This document shows, in pieces, positions 53,507-63,600 of a stretch of 64,000 nucleotides of DNA. The notes below the pieces were generated by a model that did no database searches, was not told where the DNA came from, and was given only the letters and a program-made list of their open reading frames with translations. This DNA is from CAMDPA01 sp965223035 (GTDB taxonomy: Bacteria; Pseudomonadota; Alphaproteobacteria; Rhizobiales; Hyphomicrobiaceae): NCBI GenBank assembly GCA_965223035.1, contig OZ244980.1, positions 4,216,001 through 4,280,000 of the forward strand, read 5' to 3'. The first letter of the stretch is position 1; every line of letters starts with the position of its first letter. The position numbers were made by a program, and so were the translations under genes.

Positions 53507-55024
53507 TCACCCGACGCTTCCTTCCAGCGAGATGCCGATCAATTTTTGAGTCTCGGCCATGAATTCCATCGGCAAGTGCTGCAGCACATCGCGCACGAAC
53601 CCGTTAACGATAAGCGCGACAGCTTCCTCCGGCGAGAGCCCTCTTTGCATGACGTAGAACAGTTGGTCTTCCGAGATCTTGGAGGTGGTGGCCTCATGTT
53701 CAAAATGCGCCATCGCATTCTTCGCCTCGATGTAGGGAACCGTGTGGGCTCCGCAATCCCCGCCGATCAACAAGCTATCGCACTGCGTGAAATTGCGTGT
53801 GTTAATCGCCTTTCGATGGGCGGAAACCAAGCCGCGGTAGGTGTTTTGCGAGTGGCCGGCGGCGATCCCCTTTGAGATGATCCGGCTCGATGTGTTGTTG
53901 CCGAGGTGAATCATCTTCGTTCCAGAGTCGACCTGCTGGTGACCATTCGAAATTGCGATCGAGTAAAACTCACCACGAGAATTGTCGCCCCTCAAAATGC
54001 AGCTCGGGTATTTCCATGTAATGGCCGAGCCGGTCTCGACCTGGGTCCACGAAATCTTGGCGTTGCGGCCGCGACAATCGCCGCGCTTGGTGACGAAGTT
54101 GTAAACGCCGCCTTTGCCGTCTTTGTCGCCCGGATACCAATTTTGTACCGTTGAGTATTTGATCTCGGCATCGTCCAGAGCAATCAGCTCAACGACTGCG
54201 GCATGCAATTGGTTCTCATCGCGCATGGGCGCAGTACAGCCTTCCAAATAACTGACATAGCTACCCTTATCTGCAATTATCAACGTTCGCTCGAATTGAC
54301 CCGTTTGACGCTCATTGATCCTGAAATATGTCGAAAGCTCCATCGGACAACGTGTGCCGGGCGGGATATAGACAAAGGAGCCGTCCGAAAATACGGCAGA
54401 GTTGAGCGCGGCGTAATAATTATCGGACTGGGGAACCACTGACCCCAGATATTTCCGCACCAAATCCGAATGATCGCGCAAGGCTTCGGACATGGAGCAA
54501 AACACAACGCCGGCTTTTGCTAGTTCTTTTTTAAAGGTGGTGACGACCGAAACGCTGTCGAACACGGCGTCGACGGCGACCTTGCCGCTGCCGTAGTCGC
54601 CGCCCACCTCGTCGAGATCGCTCTTCTCATCCTGACGACGCACGCCGGCCAGGATTTCCTGTTCCTTGAGCGGTATGCCGAGCTTTTCGTAGGTTCTGAG
54701 CAATTCCGGGTCGACCTCATCAAGGCTTTTCGGTCCCTCGCTGCTCTTTGGCGCGGCGTAGTAGTAAAGCTCCTGAAAGTCGATCTTGGGATAGCTCACC
54801 TTGGCCCAAGTCGGCTCTCGCATGGCCTGCCAACGTTGATAGGCGTCGAGCCGCCAGGCCAGCATCCAGGCGGGCTCGCCCTTTTTGTCCGAGATAAAGC
54901 GAATGATGTCTTCATTGAGGCCCTTAGGTGCTTTGACGGTTTCGATGTCGGTTTCGAAACCATATTTGTACTGGTCGACGTCGATCCGGCGAACTTGTTC
55001 AACGGTCTGCTGGACTGCGGGCAT
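53507..55024 (-). CDS. sufB: SufB, Fe-S cluster scaffold
   Basis: This 505-residue scaffold of SufBC2D has the conserved C-terminal region with the cluster Cys in GGDCGAHTVPYIEAKN (about 430) and the HEATTSKISEDQLFY segment. The central NSRGEFYSIAISNGHQQ is also characteristic. GGAG lies about 8 bases before the ATG. It starts 12 bases after the NifS-type desulfurase gene. The length is slightly greater than E. coli SufB (about 495). Confidence 0.95.
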   Translation of the reverse strand: MPAVQQTVEQVRRIDVDQYKYGFETDIETVKAPKGLNEDIIRFISDKKGEPAWMLAWRLDAYQRWQAMREPTWAKVSYPKIDFQELYYYAAPKSSEGPKSLDEVDPELLRTYEKLGIPLKEQEILAGVRRQDEKSDLDEVGGDYGSGKVAVDAVFDSVSVVTTFKKELAKAGVVFCSMSEALRDHSDLVRKYLGSVVPQSDNYYAALNSAVFSDGSFVYIPPGTRCPMELSTYFRINERQTGQFERTLIIADKGSYVSYLEGCTAPMRDENQLHAAVVELIALDDAEIKYSTVQNWYPGDKDGKGGVYNFVTKRGDCRGRNAKISWTQVETGSAITWKYPSCILRGDNSRGEFYSIAISNGHQQVDSGTKMIHLGNNTSSRIISKGIAAGHSQNTYRGLVSAHRKAINTRNFTQCDSLLIGGDCGAHTVPYIEAKNAMAHFEHEATTSKISEDQLFYVMQRGLSPEEAVALIVNGFVRDVLQHLPMEFMAETQKLIGISLEGSVG

Positions 55025-55036
55025 CCTCTCGTCTCC

Positions 55037-56218
55037 TCAAACCATGTGCGCCGGCGTCTGTGCGCCAGTGACTGATCGCCCGTCGACTGGGCTACGGTGC
55101 GGGTAGTGGGCGTGAAGCGTAGACCACACGTCCAAAAACCGATCTACGTCACGGTCCGTCGTCGCAACACCAAGGCTGACGCGGATCGCGGAACTGGCAA
55201 GCGGTGTCGGCAAGCCGATCTGTGCAAGGACATGCGAGCCGCCGATTTTGCCGGACGAGCAGGCCGAGCCGGCGCTGACCGCCACGCCGGCGAGATCTAG
55301 CTTGATCAGCTTGACCGCCGCATCTAGGCCCGCGCAGGCAAGGCAGGAGGTATTGGCCAACCGCACGGCCCGCGCGCCAACCACCACCGCGCTCGGTGTG
55401 AGCGCGCGGACGCCGGCCTCGAGGCGATCGCGCAATTGCCTCACCGCCGCCATCTCGGACAACTCCTCCAACGCCGCAGCCGCCGCAGCTCCGAACCCAG
55501 CGATAGCGGCGACATTTTCGGTGCCCGCCCGACGCCGACGCTCCTGTCCGCCACCAACCATAAATGACGGCAGATTGAGGCTATCGCGGATGATCAGCGC
55601 GCCGATCCCTTTCGGCCCGCCGATCTTGTGAGCCGACACCGACATCACATCGACATCGCCGGCCGCAAAATCGATCGGCAAGCGCCCCACGGCTTGCACC
55701 GCATCTGAGTGAACCGTCACGCCGTGCTCGCGCGCTGCCGCGGCCACCTGCTTGACGGGTTGGACGACACCGGTCTCTCCGTTGGCTGCTTGTAGGCTGA
55801 TCAGCACCTTCGGCGCTGGCGTCCGCCCCGTTGTCATCGCGGCCAAAAATGCACCAGCGTCCGCCACGCCGTCGCGATCGGTGGGGACCACGTTGAGCGG
55901 GGCGCCGCTTACCTGTGCGGCCGCCAGCACGGATTCGTGTTCGATGCCGCTCAGATGGATCGCCTCCCAGCCGGCGCGCAACGCCCAGTTGTTGGCCTCC
56001 GTAGCTCCGGAAGTGAACACCACCTCAGTCGCTCGGGCTCCAAGTAAGCACGCCACCGCTTCCCGCGCTTCTTCAATCACCGCCCGGGCTTGGCGGCCTT
56101 CCCGATGAACCGATGACGCGTTACCCGGCAGCTCAAGGGCAGCCAGCATCGCTGCCCGCGCTTGCGGCCGCAACGGCGCCGTCGCATTGTAATCAAGATA
56201 TGTGTGCGCGATGCTCAC
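55037..56218 (-). CDS. NifS/IscS-type cysteine desulfurase
   Basis: This 393-residue class I desulfurase has the N-terminal YLDYNATAPLRPQA, the PLP Lys in SAHKIGGPKG, and the catalytic Cys loop SAGSACSSGKIGGSHVL. It is a second desulfurase in the same operon as the class II sufS. The GTG start overlaps the iscR stop as GTGA, so translation is coupled. This iscR-desulfurase-sufB order is common in Hyphomicrobiales. Which enzyme supplies the Suf complex is not clear from sequence. Confidence 0.92.
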   Translation of the reverse strand: MSIAHTYLDYNATAPLRPQARAAMLAALELPGNASSVHREGRQARAVIEEAREAVACLLGARATEVVFTSGATEANNWALRAGWEAIHLSGIEHESVLAAAQVSGAPLNVVPTDRDGVADAGAFLAAMTTGRTPAPKVLISLQAANGETGVVQPVKQVAAAAREHGVTVHSDAVQAVGRLPIDFAAGDVDVMSVSAHKIGGPKGIGALIIRDSLNLPSFMVGGGQERRRRAGTENVAAIAGFGAAAAAALEELSEMAAVRQLRDRLEAGVRALTPSAVVVGARAVRLANTSCLACAGLDAAVKLIKLDLAGVAVSAGSACSSGKIGGSHVLAQIGLPTPLASSAIRVSLGVATTDRDVDRFLDVWSTLHAHYPHRSPVDGRSVTGAQTPAHMV

Positions 56219-56700
56219 TGGAGGCCTTCACCGGCTTGATCGACGGCCCGCTGCAAACGGTCTGCGGCGGTTACCGCGCACGGCGGTCCACCAATTCGTC
56301 CGTCCAACACATCTTCAAGGCTTACTTGATCTAAGAACTGCTGGATATGCTGGCTCAAGGCATCCCAGAGCCCATGCGTGAGACAGCGATGCTCGCCGAC
56401 ACAACCCGCGGCATCCTCGCCACCACACCGCGTCATGCGCGTCGCCTCCGACACCGCCAACATGACCTCGCCCACCATGATCTGCGACGGCGCGCGCGCC
56501 AGCCTGTAGCCGCCGCTGCGTCCCCGCTCACTGACCACGAGACCGCCCCGCCGCAGCTTCAAGAAGATCTGCTCCAAATAGGTCATTGACAGGTGTTGAC
56601 GCTCGGCAATGGCTGACAACGGCACGGCCGCGTCGGCGCCTTGATGGGCCAGATCAGCCAAGGCCATGACCGCATAGCGACCCTTGGTTGTTAGCTCCAC
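56215..56700 (-). CDS. iscR: Rrf2-family regulator IscR
   Basis: This 161-residue winged-helix regulator has a DNA-binding region at about 2-65 (LTTKGRYAVMALADLA, LEQIFLKLRRGGLVVSERG). The cluster-binding residues C92, C100, C106 and H109 match the C-C-C-H ligand set of IscR (E. coli C92, C98, C104, H107), with one wider spacing. So it probably senses Fe-S status and controls the suf operon that it heads. The GTG at 56700 has GGAG 7 bases upstream; the open frame extends to 56748. Confidence 0.92.
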   Translation of the reverse strand: MELTTKGRYAVMALADLAHQGADAAVPLSAIAERQHLSMTYLEQIFLKLRRGGLVVSERGRSGGYRLARAPSQIMVGEVMLAVSEATRMTRCGGEDAAGCVGEHRCLTHGLWDALSQHIQQFLDQVSLEDVLDGRIGGPPCAVTAADRLQRAVDQAGEGLQ

Positions 56701-57108
56701 AATCCGTCTCCACTTCGCCGGCGACCTAACCGCCACCCGCACCCGCAACCACCGCTGAGGACGCAGGGTTTGCTACGCCTGCAATCTGTCAGTCCCAAAC
56801 ATCATCGGTCGACTCCGGCACGATACTTGTCAAAGGTTGGGCAACCTGTGCTAAGAGGCCGGGTCACCATAACTCGCCGCGCGCCCGCAGCCGCCGCGCC
56901 CAGGCAAGCGTCGAATGTCCGACGGCTCAACCGTGATTAGTTTTGAATGCTTTTAGACGGACACTATGGTAATTCCGAGCGCTGAAGTCAAGATTTGCGG
57001 CTCATCAACTGCAAACTTGCGCTGCCAGCACCCCAAGAGAACCCTTACCGCCCGCGGATTGACGCTGCCGTCGCCGCCACATACGCAATCATCTGTGCTT
57101 GAGGTCAA
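56701..57108. other. Divergent gap: suf promoter region
   Basis: About 410 bases between iscR (minus) and the hydrolase gene (plus). It holds the palindrome at 56834-56847 next to a minus-strand TTGACA (56833-56828). No well-spaced -10 follows. No textbook IscR or Irr box was recognised. Confidence 0.4.
56834..56847. promoter_or_regulatory. Palindrome AGGTTG-GG-CAACCT upstream of iscR
   Basis: Perfect 6-base inverted repeat with a 2-base spacer, centred about 140 bases before the iscR start and abutting a minus-strand TTGACA. It could be an operator for IscR or an iron regulator. It does not match the E. coli IscR consensus as I recall it. Confidence 0.35.
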
Positions 57109-57795
57109 ATGCCGGAACTAATCATCAACGGCCCCGCCGGCCGCCTTGAGGCGCGCTATCACCACGAGCCCGATCCGACCAGCCCGATCGCGCTGATCTT
57201 GCATCCGCATCCCCAGTTCGGGGGTACCATGAACAACCCGGTCGTCCATCAACTGTACTATATGTTCCACGACCGCGGCTTCTCCACGTTGCGCTTCAAC
57301 TTCCGCGGCGTCGGTCGCAGCCAGGGCTATTTCGATAACGGTCCCGGCGAGTTGGCGGACGCCGCCTCGGCGCTCGACTGGATGCAGCTGGTGAAGCCGG
57401 ACGCCAAGGCCTGTTGGATCGTCGGTTTTTCGTTCGGAACCTGGATCGCCATGCAGCTGCTCATGCGCCGGCCGGAGATCGACTCCTTCATCTGCGTCGC
57501 ACCGCCTGCCAACATCTACGATTTTTCCTTTCTCGCGCCATGCCCATCCTCTGGTCTGATGGTCAACGGCGAGTTCGACCGCGTGGTGCCGTCCGCGTCC
57601 GTCGCCGAACTGGCCGCCAAAACCAAGACGCAGCGCGGCATCACCATCACGCATGCGATCGTGCCGGGCGCCAACCATTTCTTCATGGGCGAGGACAAAT
57701 CCGATCTGACCGACACGCTGGTTGAGGTGGTCGGCGACTACGTCGACAAGACCATGATCGATATCCTCGAAGCCAAGCGCAAAGCCGAACGATAA
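57109..57795 (+). CDS. Alpha/beta hydrolase, small esterase-like
   Basis: This 228-residue hydrolase has the nucleophile elbow GFSFG (about 106-110), the oxyanion segment HPHPQFGGTMNNPVV near 32-46, an Asp in NGEFDRVVP and the His in GANHFFMGE. Such proteins are common next to suf and tyrS genes in alphaproteobacteria. GAGGT lies just before the ATG. The substrate is unknown. It is convergent with anmK. Confidence 0.88.
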   Translation: MPELIINGPAGRLEARYHHEPDPTSPIALILHPHPQFGGTMNNPVVHQLYYMFHDRGFSTLRFNFRGVGRSQGYFDNGPGELADAASALDWMQLVKPDAKACWIVGFSFGTWIAMQLLMRRPEIDSFICVAPPANIYDFSFLAPCPSSGLMVNGEFDRVVPSASVAELAAKTKTQRGITITHAIVPGANHFFMGEDKSDLTDTLVEVVGDYVDKTMIDILEAKRKAER

Positions 57796-57839
57796 GTGCG
57801 GCTGGACCAGCGATGACCGAAAAGGCCGCGCAGCCCAAA

Positions 57840-57956
57840 CGCTGGCGACGGGGGCAGCCGGCCGCTGCCCCACCAGGCCAGCCAAAACATCGTGCCATGG
57901 AGTGGCCAAGTGGCCAGGTGGGGAGTGGGATGGTTGCTGCTCACACTGAAACGCTC
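57840..57956 (-). repeat. Dispersed repeat family B, copy B5 (inverted)
   Basis: On the minus strand: GCGTTTCAGTGTGAGCAGC, AACCATCCCACTCC, CCACCTGGCCACTTGGCCAC, then a diverged GC-rich part. It fills most of the convergent gap between the hydrolase and anmK 3' ends. Confidence 0.7.
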
Positions 57957-57957
57957 G

Positions 57958-59142
57958 CTAAGGCTTGGCGAGGACGCCGCCCCGCGTCGGCTGCCGCACC
58001 CCCGTTGTGCCAGGGAACGTGATGGGCAACCCCTTGAGCGAGCGGACCGCCAGATAGGCCCAGGCCTCGGCCTCGATGCTATCGCCGTTCACGCCGATCG
58101 CTTCCGCCGGCACCACGGCATTCTCAACCAGGCCGGCGATCATGCTCATCAACGTCTTGTTGTGCCGGCCGCCGCCGGCGACCACCCACAGTGCCGGTTG
58201 CTCGGGAAAGTGCTCGCGCGCCTTGGCCAATGCTTTGGCTGCAAATGCCGTCAGCGTTGCCGCGCCGTCGCTGGTCGATAACGGGTCCACCAGCTCCAAC
58301 GCAAACGCATCGCGATCGAGTGACTTCGGCGGCGGTTCGCCGAAATAGGACCGCGCGAGATACCGGTTGAGGTAATCCTCCCGCACCTGCCCTTGGGCTG
58401 CCTGCCGACCATCGGGATCGCATGGATGACCGGTTCGCTTGAGCATCCAGTCATCGATCATGCCGTTGCCCGGCCCCGTATCGAACGCCAGCAATGCGCC
58501 GTCGCGGCCAATCCAGGTCACATTGGCCACACCACCAAGATTGACGAAGGCGATCGGCCGTGGCTCGAGGCGGCCTGATAGCAACCCACGATGATAGACC
58601 GGCGCCAGCGGCGCTCCCTGGCCACCTTGCGCGCAGTCCGCCGCCCGCAGATCGTAGACCACGTCGATCCCGATCATTTGCGCCAGCCGCATCCCGTCGC
58701 CGAGCTGTACGGTGGTCTTGTAATGACGCCGTTGTGCCGCACCAGTCCGGTGCTCCGTGGTCACCCCCCCCGACGCGCGGGGCAGCACCACCAGCCGTTC
58801 GTCATCACGGTGGAGGACGGTATGACCATGCAAGCCCACGACCTGCACCTCGCTCGGGTCAACCCAATAATCCTCAAAAAAACGCCCCACCGCATCGATG
58901 TGCAGATCGGTCAAATACTGTTCCAACAGCCTCAGCCGGCCAGGCCGCTGATCGCGCCGCTCTAGACCTGCCGCCTCCAACAGGCCGGCGCGCAGCTGCT
59001 TGCGCAGCGTGTCCGAGTACGGATACGTCGCCGTCGGTCCACGCCTGACGATGTTCTCGCCATCGGTATCGATCAGCGCGACATCGATGCCATCCATAGA
59101 TGTGCCGCTCATCAGGCCGATCGCTCGCGTCAACTTGCCCAT
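57958..59142 (-). CDS. anmK: Anhydro-N-acetylmuramic acid kinase
   Basis: This 394-residue enzyme phosphorylates 1,6-anhydro-MurNAc in peptidoglycan recycling. The ATP-binding motif GTSMDGID is at 13-20, with further motifs GGQGAPLAP, FVNLGGVANVTW and DTGPGNGMIDDW. Between GHTVLHR (about 108) and VQLGDG (about 147) there is an insert of about 25 residues (around ASGGVTTEHRTGAAQRR) not found in the E. coli protein as I recall it, and it contains a run of eight G on the coding strand. That is either a real lineage insert or an error-prone site. It is divergent from tyrS. Confidence 0.9.
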   Translation of the reverse strand: MGKLTRAIGLMSGTSMDGIDVALIDTDGENIVRRGPTATYPYSDTLRKQLRAGLLEAAGLERRDQRPGRLRLLEQYLTDLHIDAVGRFFEDYWVDPSEVQVVGLHGHTVLHRDDERLVVLPRASGGVTTEHRTGAAQRRHYKTTVQLGDGMRLAQMIGIDVVYDLRAADCAQGGQGAPLAPVYHRGLLSGRLEPRPIAFVNLGGVANVTWIGRDGALLAFDTGPGNGMIDDWMLKRTGHPCDPDGRQAAQGQVREDYLNRYLARSYFGEPPPKSLDRDAFALELVDPLSTSDGAATLTAFAAKALAKAREHFPEQPALWVVAGGGRHNKTLMSMIAGLVENAVVPAEAIGVNGDSIEAEAWAYLAVRSLKGLPITFPGTTGVRQPTRGGVLAKP

Positions 59143-59316
59143 CGCCGCCTACCTGTGCATGTTGCACCGCATAAGAGCTAAAGATGTCCATGAGTCACAG
59201 ATGTCGTCCTGCCGCCGCGACACCGACCGCCATCGACGACGCGAGCAATCGACCACCGTCCGGCACGCTGCTTACGCCGCAGGTTGACCGACAGTCTCAA
59301 CCAAAGAGCCAACCCC

Positions 59317-60570
59317 ATGACGACGCCCAAATCCGACTTTCTCAAGGTCATGACCGAGCGCGGCTTCATACATCAATGCTCCGATCAAGAGGGGTTAGAT
59401 GCGCTGGCCGCAAACCGGAAGGTTGTCGGCTATGTGGGTTACGATTGTACGGCGCCATCGCTGCATGTCGGCTCCTTGATTTCAATCATGATGCTGTACT
59501 GGCTCCAACAGACCGGCAACACGCCGATCGCCTTGATGGGCGGCGGCACAACCCGGGTCGGAGATCCGTCTGGCAAGGACGAGACCCGTGCCATCCGACC
59601 GATCGAAGAGATCGATGCCAACAAACAGAGCCTCAAGGGTGTATTTGAGCGGTTTCTTCAGTTCGAGATCGGGGCCAACACGGCCGTCATGCCCGACAAC
59701 GCGGAGTGGTTGGCACCGCTCAACTACATCGAGTTTTTGCGCGATGTCGGTCGCCATTTCTCCGTGAACCGCATGTTGACCATGGATTCAGCCAAGCTCC
59801 GTCTGGAGCGACAGCAGGAGTTGAGCTTTATCGAGTTCAACTACATGCTGCTGCAGGCCTACGATTTCGTCGAGCTTGCCCGCCGCTACGGCTGCAACTT
59901 GCAGATGGGCGGATCCGACCAGTGGGGCAATATCGTGACCGGCATCGACTTGGGCCGCCGGATGGGCACGCACCAGCTACTTGCGCTCACCTGTCCGCTG
60001 TTGACCACTTCGTCGGGGGCCAAGATGGGTAAGACCGCCGCGGGCGCCGTTTGGCTCAACGCCGATCAGTTCAGCGCCTACGACTACTGGCAGTATTGGC
60101 GCAATACGGAAGATGCCGATGTCGGCCGTTTTCTAAAACTGTTCACGACGTTGCCGCTGAGCGAGGTGCGCAAGCTAGAGGCGCTGGAGGGCAGCGAGAT
60201 CAACGACGCCAAGAAAGTGTTGGCCTCCGAAGCGACAGCGTTGGTGCACGGCACCGATGCGGCCCAGGTTGCTGCGGAGACAGCCCGCAAGACCTTCGAG
60301 CAAGGCGAACGTGCCGCCAATCTGCCGAGCCAAACCATGAGCCGCGCGGATCTGGACGCCGGCCTCGGCGTGCTCGAAGCCTTCGTCGGCGCCGGCCTTG
60401 TCAAATCCAACAGCGAGGCGCGCCGGCAAATCCAGGGCGGCGGTCTAAGGGTCAACGGCGTCGTCATCAACGACGAACGCCAACAGCTCTCGTTTGAGGA
60501 TGTGACCGAGGACGGCGTCATTCAGCTCTCGCTCGGTAAAAAGCGTCACGTGCTGTTGCGACCCGATTAG
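59317..60570 (+). CDS. tyrS: Tyrosyl-tRNA synthetase
   Basis: This 417-residue class I synthetase has the HIGH-like SLHVGSL (48-54), the tyrosine-binding GYDCTAPS and QMGGSDQWGN, the KMSKS-like GAKMGKTAAG (about 235) and a C-terminal S4 RNA-binding domain (about 350-415). It attaches tyrosine to tRNA-Tyr. The ATG at 59317 begins the conserved region; the open frame extends to 59284. The Shine-Dalgarno is weak. Confidence 0.96.
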   Translation: MTTPKSDFLKVMTERGFIHQCSDQEGLDALAANRKVVGYVGYDCTAPSLHVGSLISIMMLYWLQQTGNTPIALMGGGTTRVGDPSGKDETRAIRPIEEIDANKQSLKGVFERFLQFEIGANTAVMPDNAEWLAPLNYIEFLRDVGRHFSVNRMLTMDSAKLRLERQQELSFIEFNYMLLQAYDFVELARRYGCNLQMGGSDQWGNIVTGIDLGRRMGTHQLLALTCPLLTTSSGAKMGKTAAGAVWLNADQFSAYDYWQYWRNTEDADVGRFLKLFTTLPLSEVRKLEALEGSEINDAKKVLASEATALVHGTDAAQVAAETARKTFEQGERAANLPSQTMSRADLDAGLGVLEAFVGAGLVKSNSEARRQIQGGGLRVNGVVINDERQQLSFEDVTEDGVIQLSLGKKRHVLLRPD

Positions 60571-60593
60571 AGCCGTTCATCAAAGTTAGACCG

Positions 60594-60648
60594 TGTCAAT
60601 ATCAGCTGGAACCATCCCGCTCCCCCGCCCGGTTGCTGCACTACGGCT
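60594..60648 (+). repeat. Partial repeat family B, copy B6
   Basis: TCAATATCAGCTGGAACCATCCCGCTCC... followed by CCGCCCGGTTGCTGCACTACGGC matches the 5' half of family B. It lies between the convergent tyrS and DUF3971 genes and includes the stop codon of the latter (60641-60643). Confidence 0.65.
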
Positions 60649-63600
60649 GGTTAACCTGTGAGGACCAGCCACCTTCGCGTGGCCTTCCCGACGGGTTGGC
60701 GCGCAACTTGCTCGTCGACGACCGATCGCGCCTGGTCCCCGGCGCCCGGCGCGAGCGCAATTGCCCAGCACCGCCGCGATCGCCCGCCGGCGGGGCAGCC
60801 CGCGGCGTCACCCGCGGCATCGGGTTGGTCATCGGCATCATTTCACGCAGGATCCCCGGTAGACCCACTGAGACGGGATTGATCAGCACCTGGGGACGCG
60901 CCATTGACCCCTTGATGGCAAAGGTCACGCCGAACACGCCTTCCCCACGCGGCCCAGCCAGAATTTGCCCCAAGATGGGAAACGATCCGATCGCGGAGTT
61001 GAGCCCTTGGATCGGCACGTAGGTGCCGCCTAAATCGACCGTGCGCGTTTGAAAATCGGCCTTGCCCTTGAGCACAACCCCAAGCACCGGTCCGCGCAAA
61101 TCCGCGTTATCGAGTACGAATTGTCCGTGTCCAATCAAGAACGGTGCCCGCATCGAATCAAACGGCAACCTCGGGCGAACCATTCGTCCACGCGACCGCG
61201 TGCGCCGGCCATCAGCACGCCGGTGATAGGGCTGAAACGCCGCACCGGCCGAGGCCTCCTCAACCGGGTCACCAAGGATGTTGAAGCGGCGCACCGACAA
61301 CAACCCGGTCTTCTCGACGTCACCGCGGCCATCGAGATAGACCACCAGCTGCATGTTGCCACCTTGCATGCTCGGATAAAAACCGACCAGTCGAAACACG
61401 GTGCCCGCATCCTCGGACACCGCCACCAAGCGTCGACCGTACTGCTTCGTGCGCTCCACACCGACTTCCAACCGCCTGCCCACCGCTTTGTCGGGGCCTG
61501 CCAGCCGGCCCTTTGCCGCCAGCGAGGTCAACTGACCCCGGCGCATCTTCATCGCCAGCCGAACCCCTCTCAGCGACAGGTCGTGAAACCCAAGCACGTT
61601 TTCAATGTCGGCTTGCAAATCGAAATCGTTGCCATCGCGGGCCGCATCGGACGAGGTGCCCTTCAGACGACCGACCGAAAACATCGACCGGAAGAGGTCA
61701 CGGGCCACAAACGTGGCACCATTCAGTTTGAGCTGCCAAATCTTGTCGGAGCGCAGCAGCCCAGAGATCGACAAGCGGGATACAACGTGCAGTGAAAAAT
61801 TAGGAAAATTAAAGCTCCGCAGCTGATTTTTGGGGTCGAATGACATGCTGCCAGAAAGCGCGATATCGCTGCCAACCAACGTAAGCTTGCGAAGCTCCAG
61901 CGTGCGATCGGCCGCGCGAACCACATCGAATTGCAGCGATGCCGAACGGCCTGCCGGTTTTCGCCAGGCGAAACCTTCCAGCAGCAGCTCAGCATCGCTC
62001 AAGTCAACTCTGACATGGGTGGGCGCCTCGAATTCAGCGACCGGCAATGAGATCGCAACGGGTACTGTGCCGCGCACAAACGCATTGACGGGGATGCCCA
62101 GCCGCGCGCGATCGCTTTGCGTGAGGCGAGTGGTAATGCGCAGCGGCGGCTGATCGACGTCTTCTGCGCCGAGCTGGCGGTGAAAGGCGATTTTGGCACG
62201 TACGCCTGAGATCAAAAACTCGCCGCCGCCCTCAACAGAATGCTCTGAAACATCGAAGTTCAGATTGGCGTCTCGCACATCATGTCGTCCAAACACATTA
62301 TCCGACCGGCCCCGCGTCACCTTGATCTTGCCGGCGACCTTGGGCTGCTGATCGCTCATGGCCGACCCCAACGGCAGCTCGATCTGCAGCTGCGCATCGA
62401 CGTTACCGCCGGGCCGGATCCCCGGAATCTCGATCACCGGCTCGTCCGATGAGGGCGGATTGACAATCGCCAATGCGGCGGCGACGGCTCCTTTGCCGCG
62501 AAATGTCAGCTGACCCCAGGCGTCTGGTTTTGACACCTCATCCGACGACAAGCTGACATCGCTCAGCACAAGCTTGCGCCTGGTCGATGGCTCTATAACG
62601 GCCCGTGGCGCCGTCACCGCAAGGTTATCGCCGTCGATTTTGATCGCCATGCGAGGGATGTCGACCACCGGGAGCCCGGGCCAGGGGTCCAATGCGATAT
62701 CGGCCGCTTCAATGGCGATCGTGGTGTGAACGTTGACACGGCCCGCACCACCATCATCCGCGGGGCCCGAAGGCAAAAACCGTATTGAGAATTCGCCGGA
62801 CAGAATGCGGCCAGAGCGGATCTGCTTAGCGGTCCACAGCCGTGTTTCCGGCGCAAGGGCGGCCGGCCAGATCAGCTTGGCGGCCTGTGAGCTCATGGCC
62901 GACAACGTGCCCGAGACGACCGCCTGCCCGGATGGGGCTCGACCGCGGACCAGTCCCTTCAGGTCGACTTCGCCGCCAGCAACCTTCAGCTGCGCCCGCT
63001 CGATCTTGAAGCCCATGCTCGAATATTGCCCACGCAGCGAAAAGGTCTCGATCGGCTGTGCGTCAACCCCCATCCTGGGAGCGGCCATAGCGCCGTCCGT
63101 GGCCTCGATCGACACCTCCCACGGGGCATCGGACAGCGCGGGAATGGTGATGGCGCCACGCAAGGTCGCCCAGCTCTGCCCTGACCGGAGCGTTGATGGC
63201 TCAAGACTGATCCGTCGGGAACCGCGCGCGTAATGCAGCAGCAGCCGCCCACCGTCGATCGGCATTCGTCCAGCGCCCGGCCAGCCAGGCATAATCGCGC
63301 CGGCGCCAACTTGGACCTCAAAGCGCGCGCCGATCAGCTCGCCAGACGACCGCGACAGCTCCATGGCGCCAGTCCCGCTCACCGGAAAATCCAACACCGA
63401 CAACGCCCCCAACTGCGGCACCGTCGCCGCAATCGTGCGCGGGATCAAATCAGCCAACCTCGCCCGCACCAGCACCGATTCGGCGGCATCATTGTTCTCG
63501 GCCACCACCGATAGACGCCAACGGCCGCCCGTCGTTGCAAATCTCGCCTCGCCGGAGAGAACGCTGCCGTCGCGACCATGCTCAAGCACAAACTCGGCAT

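Noticed and set aside
53359..53562. Small Cys-rich plus-strand frame between sufB and the coiled-coil gene
   Set aside because: It has a passable AAGGG upstream but overlaps the sufB 3' end in antisense and has no known relatives; kept only as a note.
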